In this document: piece by piece, positions 30,694-41,124 of the stretch | Position numbering within the stretch: the stretch's first letter is position 1 | Layout: each line of letters opens with the position of its first letter | Source: Haemonchus contortus | Lineage: Eukaryota > Nematoda > Chromadorea > Rhabditida > Trichostrongylidae | Assembly (NCBI GenBank): GCA_000469685.2 | Contig: LS997565.1 | Location: 13,835,922-13,899,921, forward strand | Reading direction: 5' to 3' | Length of the DNA: 64,000 bases | Notes under the pieces: model-generated | Told to the model about the DNA's origin: nothing | The model's database searches: none | The model's input: the letters and a program-made list of their open reading frames with translations, nothing else | Made by a program: the position numbers and the translations under genes

Positions 30694-33027
30694 TGAAGAC
30701 GTTGCATAAGGCAAACGTGGGAAGATTTCTATCGCTAACAACACAACGTTACCTAATTATACGACAAGAGCTTTTTCTTAGCGAGGGGTTTGAAAAGTGC
30801 AAACGTGGAAGTGGTGAGTGGCACATCTGATTCTAGAGATATAAAAGTAGTGCCGGCTCGGCAAGTAAAGCTGTACCGTCTGATGTTGGTTCTCGGCGTT
30901 TGCATATGAAATTTTAACTTTTCCACCTCTGGTTCTAGATTCCAACTTCACCTAATTTGGATGCGTCGATTCTAGCAATACCAGTCAGCAACTTGAACAC
31001 CATACATACATCATAAACCTTCCTACGAGGCCATAAACAGTGCAATTGTAAACTTTTATTCCTTGAATTTGGCCGAGGCACTTTACCATAAGTAGCATCA
31101 TCAGATCCAATAACCAGCTTTCGAGTGAAATTATCTTGGATTTTCTCAATCAACTGAATATCCTTCACCTTATATGGGCAGAAAACAAACGTTCCACATT
31201 CAACTACGGGACGTATATACGTTTTGTAAGCCTTCAGTAAAATATCCTCATCACTAATCGCTAAACCTTTGAAGACCTGGTATGTTCGGAAGATAGCCTT
31301 TTTGAAAATAGCCGCATAGTGATCCGAGAAATCAAGCTTGTTGTCATAGTGGAAGCCCAGGTCTTTAACTGAAGAGACCTCAGTAAGGACATGATCATCG
31401 AGACGATTGTTATTCGGAACACCACTAGAAGAACCAATTCTCATGTAAACAGTTTTCTCCGGTGCAAGAGGCAAATTCCATTTACATGACCAATCAAAAA
31501 TACAGTCCAAAGCCTTTTGAATCCTTTCTGTATCATCACTAGCTCCTAACTCCCTATAAACCTTGATGTCATTTGCAAATTGCTTGCAAACAACACCACA
31601 TCCTTCTAGTGAACCTGGGAGCTCCTGAGTATATACAGCAAAAAGAATATGTGATAATACACCACCTTGGGGCACTCCGCTTTCACCATTCACGATCTTA
31701 GAAAAGGAAGACCCTATTCGGACTTGAAATGTCCTCGAAGAGAGGAAGTTCTCCAGCCACCGACAAACTAAAGGATGAAATTTAAGCTGATCCAACTTAT
31801 ACAAAAGTTTAGCATGATCCACCTTATCGAACGCTTTGGAAAAGTCAAAATAAACAACATCACAGGCTTTCCTTTCATCGAGGTAAACACTCCAGTCATT
31901 GATGCATTCAAGAACGTTCGTTTCAACCGATCTACCCGGAACGAATCCGTGCTGATTAGATGGTATTATCCCATTCATCTCCAAGTGTTTCTGTTTCTTA
32001 TAATATGTTTCTTAAGAACCTTCTCAAATACTCTACAAATAAACGAGGTTATACTAACAGGCCTGTAGTTGTCAACGGAATGCGAAGGCTGCTTCTTCAA
32101 AAGAGGTGTCACAAAAGAGTGTTTCCATCTAACTGGAACTTGGCTGAAGCATAGTGACTGGTTGAAAATGTGGGCCAGTGGTTCTGCTACAATATGAGCA
32201 ATCTTCTTCATGAACATAGGTGGGACAAAACCAGGTGTTAAAGAAAGAGGGTCAGGCAACTGATTCAAAAGCTCAAAGACTCTAGTACCATCTACCCAAG
32301 AGAAGTCAACCATAGGGGTACCGACCACGGGAGTAAAAACAGGCGAAGAATCATCGCTGTTAGAGAACACCTGACCAAATTTATCCGTTAGCAGATTTGC
32401 TTTATCCACATCTGCAACTGCCACTTTTCCGTCATACTTCAAACAAAGGATTTTGCATACAGACCCAAGCTTCCTGTTCAATAGCTTATAAAATCCTTTT
32501 TTATTCTTACTGTTAAGAACGTTCTTCTCACAATGGATGTTATATTTCTTTAGACGATAATCGAACTTCCGTGAATACGAGTAAAATCTATTCCAATCAC
32601 GACTATCCCGAGAAACTTTGGCAGCATAGAATAAACAACTCCGATGATGAATCATATTTTGTAGATATGGTGGAAGATGAGCACTGAATCTATAAACCTG
32701 CTTAAGAGGAACATATAATTCAATAGCATATTGCAAAATATTGAGGAACATTTCATATTTATTACTAACAGAGATAGTATTCTCAAAGGAATCCCTCCAA
32801 GCGACCGACTCAAGGTATGCATTCAGCCCCACAAAGTCACAATTAGAGAAATCTCTAAAAACTGTAGAATGTGGCTCACAGTATTCACTTATCACACAAA
32901 ATGAAATACTATTGTAATCGCTGCCACCCACAGGCGGCTCAACCTTGATATTGTTCACCAAGGCTTCATCATTAGCTAAAACTAAATCCTCTCTCTCTTG
33001 GACATTCGCCTCTTCCGTCCCGATCAT
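30694..33027 (-). pseudogene. CR1/Jockey-type non-LTR retrotransposon ORF2, frameshifted
   Basis: Two frames abut at about 31980: 33027-31975 and 31984-30935. The first has the RT N-terminal part with WKHSFVTPLLKKQPSHSVDN and YRPVSITSFICRVFEKVLKK. The second has SNQHGFVPGRS, VYFDFSKAFDKVDH, GVPQGGVLSHILFAVY and the catalytic box QFANDIKVY. Active members have F/YADD there. The first Asp of the pair is Asn, so the enzyme would be dead even without the frameshift. The C-terminal part (LGFHYDNKLDFSDHY, ATYGKVPRPNSRNKSLQLHC with its Cys/His pattern) is intact. The endonuclease domain is missing, so it is 5'-truncated. Confidence 0.88.
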
Positions 33028-33229
33028 CAGCCCTTGGCTCGGTTGGAGGGTTGGAAGGCCCTACCGGTTCCCGCGTCAGGATATAGGTAAAACGCCAGAA
33101 GTATTCGCAAGCGCACTCTGACAACCCTCAGGTGCGGTGGGCATTAGGAATCCCACAGCCGCGACTTTGCGGGGCTCCACCGCCGATGCAATCTTCTAGC
33201 GTAGCCGGAGCCACGCCAAGGTCACGACA
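32998..33229. repeat. About 230-bp dispersed repeat, copy 2
   Basis: Direct-orientation match to 26657-26884. It overlaps the first codons of the CR1-type frame, so it may be that element's 5' leader, with the other copy a relic of the same family. Confidence 0.8.
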
Positions 33230-33953
33230 CTGCGGGAGATTCGAAGCGTATATATGTCGGTATGAAACTCCTGACCGCATATCAGAGGTTGTCCAGGAAT
33301 TTCGTAAAAGGAATTCCCCGAATTCATAACCTTCAATCAGTGGATACTTGAGAGTCCTGACCTGAATTCCTGGATGTCTAAGTGTGGTCAACCATTTGAA
33401 TATAGACATGCGTTAGCCCGGACAAGAACTGAAACAATAGGAAAAATGCCATGAAAAAGGTGTAATCAACGCGCCCTACCTGCGCGCCACCTCCGAAGCC
33501 TTCTTTCGTCGTCTCCGAGCTTGAGTGAAAGCAGAAAGCAACAAATTTTATTCTCACTGTACCATTTTAATAGGAGATTAAGGATGAGCACTTTTTTGAA
33601 ATTGTTTGTTTTGCTAGCTTTTGTTCGTTTTCGGTAATGTCATATCTGTGTCATCATAATTTTGGCCCACTCTGTATATCACTGATTGAGAGTCGTTCAA
33701 AAGAAGAAAATTCTCCGTGAAAGGCTCAAATACTATAATAAGTTCCCTTTCAACACAGTAAGTCAAGAGCTTCTAAAAAGAAGGTAATCATCTGGTTCTC
33801 AACCTTTTCAGAAGCTCTTGACTTTCTAGACGCTTCCAACGTTCTCTATCGTAAGGTTGTTCATCATGTTCAAAGTGTTGACAGCGAAATCCTCTCCGAC
33901 ACCAAGAACAAGGAAGTGGAACAAGATTCATTATCGTATATGAACTATTTCAT
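33230..33953. other. No gene; lone Tc1-type end at about 33655-33680
   Basis: The minus strand carries CAGAGTGGGCCAAAATTATG after TA, like a Tc1/mariner terminal repeat, but no partner end was found. From about 33760 the sequence is the 3' flank shared by the peptide mini-genes. Confidence 0.4.
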
Positions 33954-34131
33954 TCAACCGAAGTGTAGAAAGTTGGGATCAATCGTTCTTTTCACGTTTC
34001 CCATAGCGAGATTCACCTGCAATAGCCTTTCAATAAATCCTATACTAACGTGAATAGCTAGTAGTTCGGAATTTGGTAAAATTCACCAGAAGACCTGTTA
34101 GGACTGCAAAATACAGCGCAACATTCATCAT
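33954..34131 (-). CDS. Mini-precursor of a FLRFamide-like peptide (copy B)
   Basis: Exon 1 (34087-34131) encodes MMNVALYFAVLTGLL. After a 70-nt GT-AG intron, exon 2 (33954-34016) adds VNLAMG, NVKR and TIDPNFLHFG, then TGA. Residues 1-21 form a good signal peptide (cleavage likely after AMG). KR is a convertase site. The last residue, Gly, is the donor for C-terminal amidation, predicting TIDPNFLHF-amide. Nematode FLP-1 peptides share the PNFLRF core. The whole precursor is 35 residues, far shorter than usual FLP precursors, and holds one peptide. ATTTCCAG sits 1 nt before the ATG, a likely spliced-leader acceptor. The minus-strand AATGAA about 35 nt after the stop could be a poly(A) signal. 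Alternatives: a small secreted peptide outside the FLP family. Confidence 0.68.
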
Positions 34132-34140
34132 CCTGGAAAT
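34132..34140 (-). promoter_or_regulatory. Probable trans-splice acceptor of mini-gene B
   Basis: Minus-strand ATTTCCAG ends 1 nt before ATGATG. Copy A has lost this AG. Confidence 0.5.
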
Positions 34141-35100
34141 GTATAAGGTAATGAGTCCTTTGAGTTGAAAAGGAAACAATTGTTCAATGAGTCAGTCATC
34201 ATAGAAACCATTCAAAGCGGGCACTAATTTGATCGTCACTTGTTTGATACGATTACTTATAAGTCATTTTCAGTCATTAAAAGTCTAGACGGGCTATTGA
34301 ATTGAAAAAACAGCTATCCAACGAGGCCAATAGTTGAAATACATATGCCATAGGTGCAGGCAGTAAATCAAACTTTTTGAAGCACTTATTCACATAGAAA
34401 CTGTGGTTCGACCACCTCCTTTCGATCCCTTTATTCTCTGCCGGAGCTAGTAGATGAGCAGAGCAGATACAATCGAGAGTGTTATGAATTTTAAGAGAGA
34501 GTTTTGAGATTGAACTCGAGTTTTTAAGAGTAGCCGTCCCTTCCTTCACCCTCTGCGCATATTTTATATGGACAAGTCACTAGTGTGAGCATACATTATG
34601 TGTTGGATTTCAAATGTTGCATACTTGAATAGCATTACAAATATTTTATGATGAGTGTTTTGACTTGTGCCTGACCAGTGAGCATTAGTACATTAAGAAA
34701 TCAGCAGCTCCGAGATAATTTCGAAAAATATAATTGCATTTCAGTAGAACTTCTAAAAGCTTTTTTTCATTGGGATAAGTCTTGCTTACCAAAATCAGCA
34801 GTTTTTTGCAGTTGTTTTTGGCAGGCTAACCTAGAGCAAGTGAATTCGTCTACCAGCCGTTACATAGAAACTAATTTTGTTCTATGACCTCAGGTTTTTT
34901 TGAATTTTCCTAGACCGTAAAAGATATCGTTGCCAAGTGGCACTGCAAAAATATAATGTTGCTATTACACATAAGTAATGTAATGACGGGCGGAGTCAGC
35001 TAGTTAGTTGGGTGGTCAGTTATAGAATTAGTAAGTTTGTTTCATCGTAGTATCGTAGTCATAGTATCACTCGTAGTCATAGTATCACTTTGGAGGAGGA
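34141..35100. other. Mini-gene B upstream region; otherwise nothing recognised
   Basis: The first part resembles the upstream sequence of copies A and C, including AACAATTGTTCA. A minus-strand frame at 34277-34549 is of coding-like composition but unassigned. At 35055-35090 CGTAGTCATAGTATCACT is repeated in tandem twice. Confidence 0.4.
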
Positions 35101-35400
35101 CAAAGGTGGTATAGGGACAAGTGGCACACCATCACAGATGCATGATGACGGATACAAATCACGGATCGACATTCGCTGTACCATTCAAGCCACTCTTTCC
35201 TCCAAGGCCGGTCATTTGGTATCAGACTCGCCTTGGAAGATAGGAAGACGGACTTTTACATCGGCTGGCACCCCCAATTCATTGTGAATGCCACATACGC
35301 ATTCATTACGCAACTATGTACGATTCCCAATGGCAATCGAATGCGGGCATCCCTCAGGAGGAATTGATCAACGCCCAACGCCCAACGATTTTATCCTTCA
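35101..35400 (+). repeat. SINE, full-length, followed by linker sequence
   Basis: The head AAGGTGGTATAGGGACAAGT and the body match the family. TTTTATCCTTCAATGGAATG at its end runs into 60 bp (35398-35463) of the linker also found at 39281-39398 and 44514-44632. Confidence 0.8.
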
Positions 35401-35686
35401 ATGGAATGGCGGTCACACACAACCTGCCAACCTGCATGACTTACCAAAAGCAGTAAAAATCAGAAAGAGTAGTATTGAGTTGATTGGAAAACCGTTGCGA
35501 ACTTGAAGGTGATATTCTCGAATGCGCAGCTGAAAGCTCTCAGTGTCTCAGTGCTTTTTATTAGGAATATATTACAGGTATGCAGACATTTGTATTTTTT
35601 TTTCAAGAAGAACCGAACAAACTTTATTTTCATTTTTGATTCCAGATCAGATTGAGCATGGAGTGTCAAAGAGTTGTCGATGTTGT

Positions 35687-35872
35687 CCATACTACTAAAT
35701 ATAGTCTGTGTGTGTGTCCGACCTTCATAACTCCTGTCCCCGTGGAGCTGAAACGTTCAAATTTCGTAGGAATACTGGTGGTATAATAGTTACACTTAAA
35801 CGAAAACTTAAACGAAAGGGCAGGACCAAAGGCTGGCCACAGTGGGTGGGGTTTGGACAGAAATTCATGCTT
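35687..35872 (+). mobile_element. Helitron-like 5' fragment with one minisatellite unit
   Basis: TCCATACTACTAAATATAGT, a short (TG)n, then one unit: CATAACTCCTG, GTTCAAATTTCGTAGGA and GTGGGTGGGGTTTGGA. This has the same order as the start of the element at 19467. The right part is absent. Confidence 0.6.
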
Positions 35873-36330
35873 CCATGAGAATGGCTAACCAGAAAACCTG
35901 CCGCTTGTTCCATTCGTTGCGAGCTCCTTCAATGATAAAACCCTTGCAGAAAATGAGGATAGCAAATCTCATGTGGTCCAGTATTTTGGCCTACACAAAT
36001 CCAGAACTTCAAAGAAAGAAGAGCTATGAAGTTACCAGAAAGATGGCAAAAGGCATTCGAATTGGAATGGGTGCATATCATTGAGGATCGTTTAGTTGGA
36101 GAAAAAAATACTTGTTGTGAAGCGCTCAAAAGTCATAATATCTATTTTACAAGTAACCTGATAGGTCGAAAGCTTCTGAAAAGAAACAGATCTTTTAAAT
36201 CTCAACCCTTTCTGATGCTTTTAACGTTCCCTATCGTACGGACGTTCGTTTTGGTTGAGAGGGGAATCCTTCTAAACACTATAAACAAGGAAATGAAACA
36301 AGATTTATTATGACAAGCGTGCTATTTTAT

Positions 36331-36508
36331 TCATCCGAAGCGTAGAAAGTCGGGTTCAGTCAATCTTCTCGCGAATATCATAGGAAGATTTACCTGCAAT
36401 AGCCTTTCAATTTATCCTATACTTATGTTATTGATTAGTAGTTTAGAATTTCGTGAAATTCACCAGGAGACGTGTTAGAATTGCAAAATTCAGAGCAGTC
36501 TTCAACAT
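36331..36508 (-). CDS. Mini-precursor of a FLRFamide-like peptide (copy C)
   Basis: Exon 1 (36464-36508) encodes MLKTALNFAILTRLL. After a 70-nt GT-AG intron, exon 2 (36331-36393) encodes VNLPMIFA, RR and LTEPDFLRFG, then TGA. It has the same lengths, phase-0 junction and order as copy B: hydrophobic leader, dibasic site, one peptide ending FLRFG, stop. The predicted product is LTEPDFLRF-amide, an RFamide that would act on neuropeptide GPCRs. The minus strand has AATAAA 4 nt and again about 25 nt after the stop. GCTTGCAG, a likely trans-splice acceptor, ends 5 nt before the ATG. Arg within the hydrophobic leader weakens the signal peptide. Divergence from copy B is high while the peptide motif is kept, which suggests selection. 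Confidence 0.68.
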
Positions 36509-36619
36509 CCTGCCTGCAAGCATATGAATGACTGAGCCTTAGAGTTGGAAAAAAACAATTGTTCAGCGAGCCGGACATTATAAAAACAACTCGAAGCCAA
36601 CAATCTACGCAATTTTCTA

Positions 36620-38880
36620 CAAGAGTTTGAGTAGGCGGGTGATGAGCCCGGACACGAAAACTTTAAGACAGATTGATTATGTGCTTACCGATACACCGAG
36701 ATTGTTCGCCGACGTCTCCGTTATCGGGGAAAGTGTGATTGCGACCGGCTCCGATCACCGACTTCTGCGCTCGGTGATCCTCTGCGATGTCAGAAAAGAA
36801 AATCGAGTTCTACATTCGCAAAGAACACTCATACGACGTACTTTCAATGCCGACACGTACGCAACGATGATTGCGTCGTCAGACCTACAGATGAAGTCTG
36901 GTAACAGCATCGATGCCGACTACGAAGATCTAGTGGAGAAAATAATGCAGGCCGTAAAGGCATCGAGCACAGCAACGGAACCAGCAAGGCGACGGCGTAT
37001 AACTCCAGAAGCGGTGCAAATGATGAAGAAGAGAGCGCGCATGAAAGCCGAAGGACGAGTGCAAACCGCGGATTACAGGGAACTCTGCGAAGCGATAAGG
37101 AAAAAGATAAAATGCGACTATGAAGGCTTTAGACAAAAGAAACTCCGCGAAGCAGCTGAAAGAAGGGTTAGTCTGAAAGCCGTAGAAAGGGATATTTGCC
37201 TTAGGCACCACATTCCATCTGCTCTCAAGGACGATACAGGTCTCAGGACAACCAACCGCCTCCGGATGAACGAAATATGTACTAAGTTTTTTAACGACTT
37301 GTACTCTTCAAAGGCGGTCGTCGCAAGAGCCGTTCAAAACACTGCAGGAGAACCGATCCCAGATGTCATGTGGGAAGAAGTGGAGCATGCAGTAAAACAG
37401 ATTAAGGCGGGGAAAAGCCCAGGTTGCGACAACATACGTCCCGAACACCTGAAAGCAGGTGGATTGCCTCTCTTTAAAGCGCTGGCCCAGCGCTTCAGCA
37501 GATACTGCCGTGAGAAGAGGATTCCGGCGGCATGGAAGAAATCACGGACGATACTGCTAATGAAAAAAGGCGATCCCGAGAGTTTGGACAACTACAGACC
37601 CATCACATTGCTGTCCCAAGTCTATAAGGCCTTTACCAGAATAATTCTGAATCGCATAGTTGGAGACCTGGACATGGCCATGAGCCGAGAGCAAGCGGGA
37701 TTTCGAAGTGGGTACTCCACACTTGACCATCTCCACGTCGTACGTCAGCTTACCGAAAAATGTGGAGAGTATCGGATTCCCTTATGCATCGCGTTTGTCG
37801 ACTACAGGAAAGCATTCGACTCTGTCGAAACAAACGCGATGCTAAATGCGATGAGTAGATACGGTGTCAATTCGTGCTATGTCGACCTTCTCGAAGAGCT
37901 GAACAAAGGCTGTACTACCGAAATCAAGCTCTTCAACGATCCATGTCAAATAAAAATATGCAAGGGCGTTCGACAAGGCGACACGATTTCTCCGAAATTG
38001 TTTGCATTAACTTTGGAAGCCCTGTTCACTGATCTTGACTGGACCGGAGGTATTGAGATCGACGGAGAAAACCTAACCTATCTACTCTTTGCAGACGACT
38101 GCGTCGTTTTTGCACATGATGCATCAGAGCTCCAGGCGAAACTTGTGCAACTACAGACGAAATCGAGTGAAATCGGACTTGAAATGAACTTGTCCAAAAC
38201 GAAGTGGATGCACAACCAATTCAGTCCTACAGCGACAGTCAAAATAGATGGCGAAACCATCGAAGAAGTAAAAAGCTTTAAGTATCTCGGACACCAGCTC
38301 AGTTTCACAGAAGGCAGCAGTGGAGAGTACAGCAGGCGCAGGAAGGCAGCTTGGTCTAGCTTCAACAAAATTTCAACGCTACTACTAGACGAAGACCTCC
38401 CGATGAAACTGAAAGCGTCTCTTTTCCACTCGACTGTGATACCCGCGGTTTTGTATGGCGCAGAATGCTGGTCGTCTACGAAGGCAGACGAAGAGAAATT
38501 TGCTGTAATGCAAAGATCTATGGAACGCAGAATTTGCAAGGTGTCACTTCGTGAACATATCACAAACACAGAATTACGAAGACGAAGTGGCCTTGTTGAT
38601 GTTGTCCAGGAAATGTATAAACGTAAACGAGAATGGGCCGGTCATGTGGCACGATTGAAAGACAACCGATGGACCTTCCGGCTAACGAATTGGGTCCCAC
38701 TGGATCACAAGCGAGCGCCGGGAAGGCCTAAATTGAGATGGGCCGATCCTATGGTGAATATGCTCGGCCAACAATGGAAACGACGTGCGCAGGACCGGAA
38801 TGGATGGCTCAAAGTCGACTTGCGTGAATGGAGAAGTTCGCGAGGACAAGTCGGATACAGGTGATACAGGTGACCATGTG
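36620..38880 (+). mobile_element. RTE-type non-LTR retrotransposon, 5'-truncated
   Basis: The insertion ends just behind the single ORF with a short reiterated GATACAGGT tail (about 38860-38876), typical of RTE's brief 3' end. The 5' side begins within the endonuclease domain, as after incomplete reverse transcription. It lies about 110 bp upstream of mini-gene copy C, so it may have displaced that gene's promoter region. Confidence 0.8.
36627..38864 (+). CDS. RTE-type endonuclease/reverse transcriptase, truncated but open
   Basis: A 745-codon frame with no internal stop. Residues about 10-50 are the end of an apurinic-type endonuclease (IDYVLTDTPRLFADVS, then TGSDHRLL with the catalytic SDH). 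The RT domain spans about 255-560, with KSPGCDNIRPEHLKAGG, NYRPITLLSQVYKAFTRIIL, AFVDYRKAFDSV, GVRQGDTISPKLF and the active site YLLFADDCVVFAHD. The C-terminal part has AECWSSTKADEEKFAVMQRS and APGRPKLRW. All RT catalytic aspartates are present. Most of the endonuclease is missing, so it cannot move by itself, but the open frame implies a young copy. The first Met is not a true start. Confidence 0.88.
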   Translation: MSRRVMSPDTKTLRQIDYVLTDTPRLFADVSVIGESVIATGSDHRLLRSVILCDVRKENRVLHSQRTLIRRTFNADTYATMIASSDLQMKSGNSIDADYEDLVEKIMQAVKASSTATEPARRRRITPEAVQMMKKRARMKAEGRVQTADYRELCEAIRKKIKCDYEGFRQKKLREAAERRVSLKAVERDICLRHHIPSALKDDTGLRTTNRLRMNEICTKFFNDLYSSKAVVARAVQNTAGEPIPDVMWEEVEHAVKQIKAGKSPGCDNIRPEHLKAGGLPLFKALAQRFSRYCREKRIPAAWKKSRTILLMKKGDPESLDNYRPITLLSQVYKAFTRIILNRIVGDLDMAMSREQAGFRSGYSTLDHLHVVRQLTEKCGEYRIPLCIAFVDYRKAFDSVETNAMLNAMSRYGVNSCYVDLLEELNKGCTTEIKLFNDPCQIKICKGVRQGDTISPKLFALTLEALFTDLDWTGGIEIDGENLTYLLFADDCVVFAHDASELQAKLVQLQTKSSEIGLEMNLSKTKWMHNQFSPTATVKIDGETIEEVKSFKYLGHQLSFTEGSSGEYSRRRKAAWSSFNKISTLLLDEDLPMKLKASLFHSTVIPAVLYGAECWSSTKADEEKFAVMQRSMERRICKVSLREHITNTELRRRSGLVDVVQEMYKRKREWAGHVARLKDNRWTFRLTNWVPLDHKRAPGRPKLRWADPMVNMLGQQWKRRAQDRNGWLKVDLREWRSSRGQVGYR

Positions 38881-39180
38881 TATGTTGTAGAGCACCACTT
38901 ACACCACCTCCGCCAACGCTGAGATAACCCGAACTATTGACAGTGAGTGTATGGACCATTTCGCTCCCATCATGAATCCTTAGAAAAAAAGAAGTACAAA
39001 AAAAGACAACTCATAGCTTGTTATGGAAACGAACAGCTACAGAAAGTTACGGGCAACAACTGGGAGAGGCATGTGTTTTATTTATTTATTTATTTATTTA
39101 TCTTTGCACTCGTTGGTGCGCTAAGCCAACACAGAGTGGGTTAGTAATGATATAATGATCGAAAACCAAACAGAAAAAAA
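38881..39180. other. No gene; (TTTA)n at 39076-39101
   Basis: A short tetranucleotide run resembles the CR1-type tail but no LINE adjoins it. Confidence 0.45.
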
Positions 39181-39620
39181 TACGCATTCTTTACGCAACT
39201 ATGTACGATTCTAAATAGCTGTCGAATGCGGGCATCCATCAGGAGGGATTGATCAACGCTCAACGCCCAAAGATTTTATCCTTCCAATGTAATGATAGTC
39301 GCACACATCCTTCATGACTTACCAAAAGCAGTAAACGTCACGACTGTTTACAGCAAGGACTAGCACCGAACACTTACCTCTCCCGTCAACACTGGATTAA
39401 GGGTAATAGATGTGGTGCATGGCTTATGTGGCCTATACAATGACATGTTGATGAGGTTAGCCTACTACAAGTCAGTGTTTTTTTCTCTCAGCGAGTCCGT
39501 TACCTTTAAGCGACCCGAGCCTAGAGTGATCGAAAACTTGGTTGATCTACGACTTTGGATTCGAACCCATGACCATGCGTGTGTGATAATGCGCCAATTA
39601 CCACAATACCACCCCGCCCT
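39181..39620. repeat. Compound inverted SINE pair with linker, copy 1
   Basis: Plus-oriented SINE 3' half (39181-39280), then linker (39281-39398) containing CATGACTTACCAAAAGCAGT and TACAGCAAGGACTAGCACCG, then a minus-oriented SINE (39399-39620). The latter's head has TGGATTCGAACCCATGACCA (B box) and CCACAATACCACCCC (A box, complement). The same three-part order recurs at 44301-44829. Confidence 0.8.
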
Positions 39621-40824
39621 AACTTACTTTGTCCTTGAGTTCACTGCATACTGCAAAAACTTCGACTCTTTTCTTACAATTCCTTGTGACACAAGGCGAC
39701 ACAAATACTAGCAATCCAAGGGATGGGGTGGTACAGCGGTAATCGGCAGCGTATACAAACCTATCTTTTATTGAACCTAAAATCCTGTAATTGATTCCAG
39801 TGTATCGTTATGGAATAGACATTTGTTTATCCCCGCATTTGAACACACTAAACGACACCATCAAAGAAGGCTGGTATAAAGTATGCTGGAGCGGCCTCTT
39901 GCATACCACTATTCCGCCCTTGAGAGTCAATCCCATTTGATCTTATACTGTTGTTCATAATCTGAGCTTCAAACTATGACACAGTAAGGTAAGACTCTCT
40001 AGCTCGGCCCCGATTGGTCATAGTCGCCTTCGAAGGCCCTGATTAAAGTCATATTTGGGAAGGGAAGAAAGTCTTTCAGTGAATTTGAGAAGTAATCGTA
40101 GATATGAACGCCTACATGCTTTCCCAGTCATTTTCTTTTCTTGCCATGATATTGGAATCTTTTGTGGGTGACAGGAAAAGGGATGACCAATGCGGCTGCT
40201 AATCACCCACATACGTTATCATTTTCTCTTAGAAAAAAAAATAGTTGCACCGTCACTGAAATAGGAAAGAAGGATGTGGGAACTATGCCATTACCCATCT
40301 TTCTATCTGGGACTGCAAGTAAAAGCTACTGACCCGCTTCCCGTTTGGGCATAACCAGCCACACCACCTACAACCCGTCCACCCATCTGGGAGCAACCAG
40401 AAACATCCACCTCAGCAATTGAAAGCTATCCATCACGCACAATAGGACTCGTCAGCTAATTTCATCACTGGTGGTGTATCGCGACTACCCGAACGACCGC
40501 CTGCCCGAACAACATGTCGTATACCGCGAGGGTTTCCCTACGCCACATAGCACGTACAAATGCACGATTCATAGAAGAGATAGAGAACTATTGAATTATC
40601 GTGGAGATTTTTATTATACCTGTCACCTACTTCAATTCTGGTTGCCCTCGTTACTCCAACAAAGCCAGTCCAAGCGAAATGCTCCATGTTACCTTTTTCT
40701 ATAGTATTTGTTCGTATTGCCTCAACTTTCGTTGTTCCTGGAACTTTTCCAACAAATTTAGGAGTGCCAGAGGTATGTAGATAACGGAAAAGGGGAGCTC
40801 ACTGAACATCATTATGGGGTAGGA
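39621..40824. other. No gene recognised; SINE head fragment at about 39724-39760
   Basis: GGGATGGGGTGGTACAGCGG at 39721 resembles the SINE head alone. A 77-codon frame at 40471 (RDYPNDRLPEQHVVYREGF) has coding-like composition but no family. 40320-40440 holds low-complexity CCACC-rich sequence. Confidence 0.4.
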
Positions 40825-41124
40825 AGGATAAAGGATAAAGTCTTTGGACGTTAGTCGATCCCGCTAGTAGGATGCGCTCTGCAATTGACTTCCATTCAGT
40901 TTCGGAGTGGCGTCGATTGCGTATGAGGCCTATACAATGAATTGCGTAGGCTAGCCGATGAACGAGTCAGTGCTTCTACTCTCCCAGACGAGTCTGGCAT
41001 AGATTAACCGACCCCAAAAGGATGGAATGCTTGTTTGGCCTAAGCGGATATCAGAGATCCGGGATCCGAACCTGTGACCATGTGAGTGAAATAGTGCTCC
41101 ATTGCCAGTGCACCACTCCTGTCC
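40825..41124 (-). repeat. SINE, full-length
   Basis: Begins AGGATAAAGGATAAAGTCTT (tail, two TTTATCC units). The body follows, then GATCCGAACCTGTGACCATG and CCAGTGCACCACTCCTGTCC (head). All are in minus orientation. Confidence 0.88.

Noticed and set aside
33655..33680. A complete Tc1 element from the end CAGAGTGGGCCAAAA
   Set aside because: No matching inverted end or transposase could be found on either side within 3 kb.
37334..38569. Minus-strand frames across the RTE element
   Set aside because: They are antisense shadows of the 745-codon RTE frame.
40471..40704. 77-codon frame with RDYPNDRLPEQHVVYREG
   Set aside because: No recognised family and no partner exon. Listed only as unassigned sequence.
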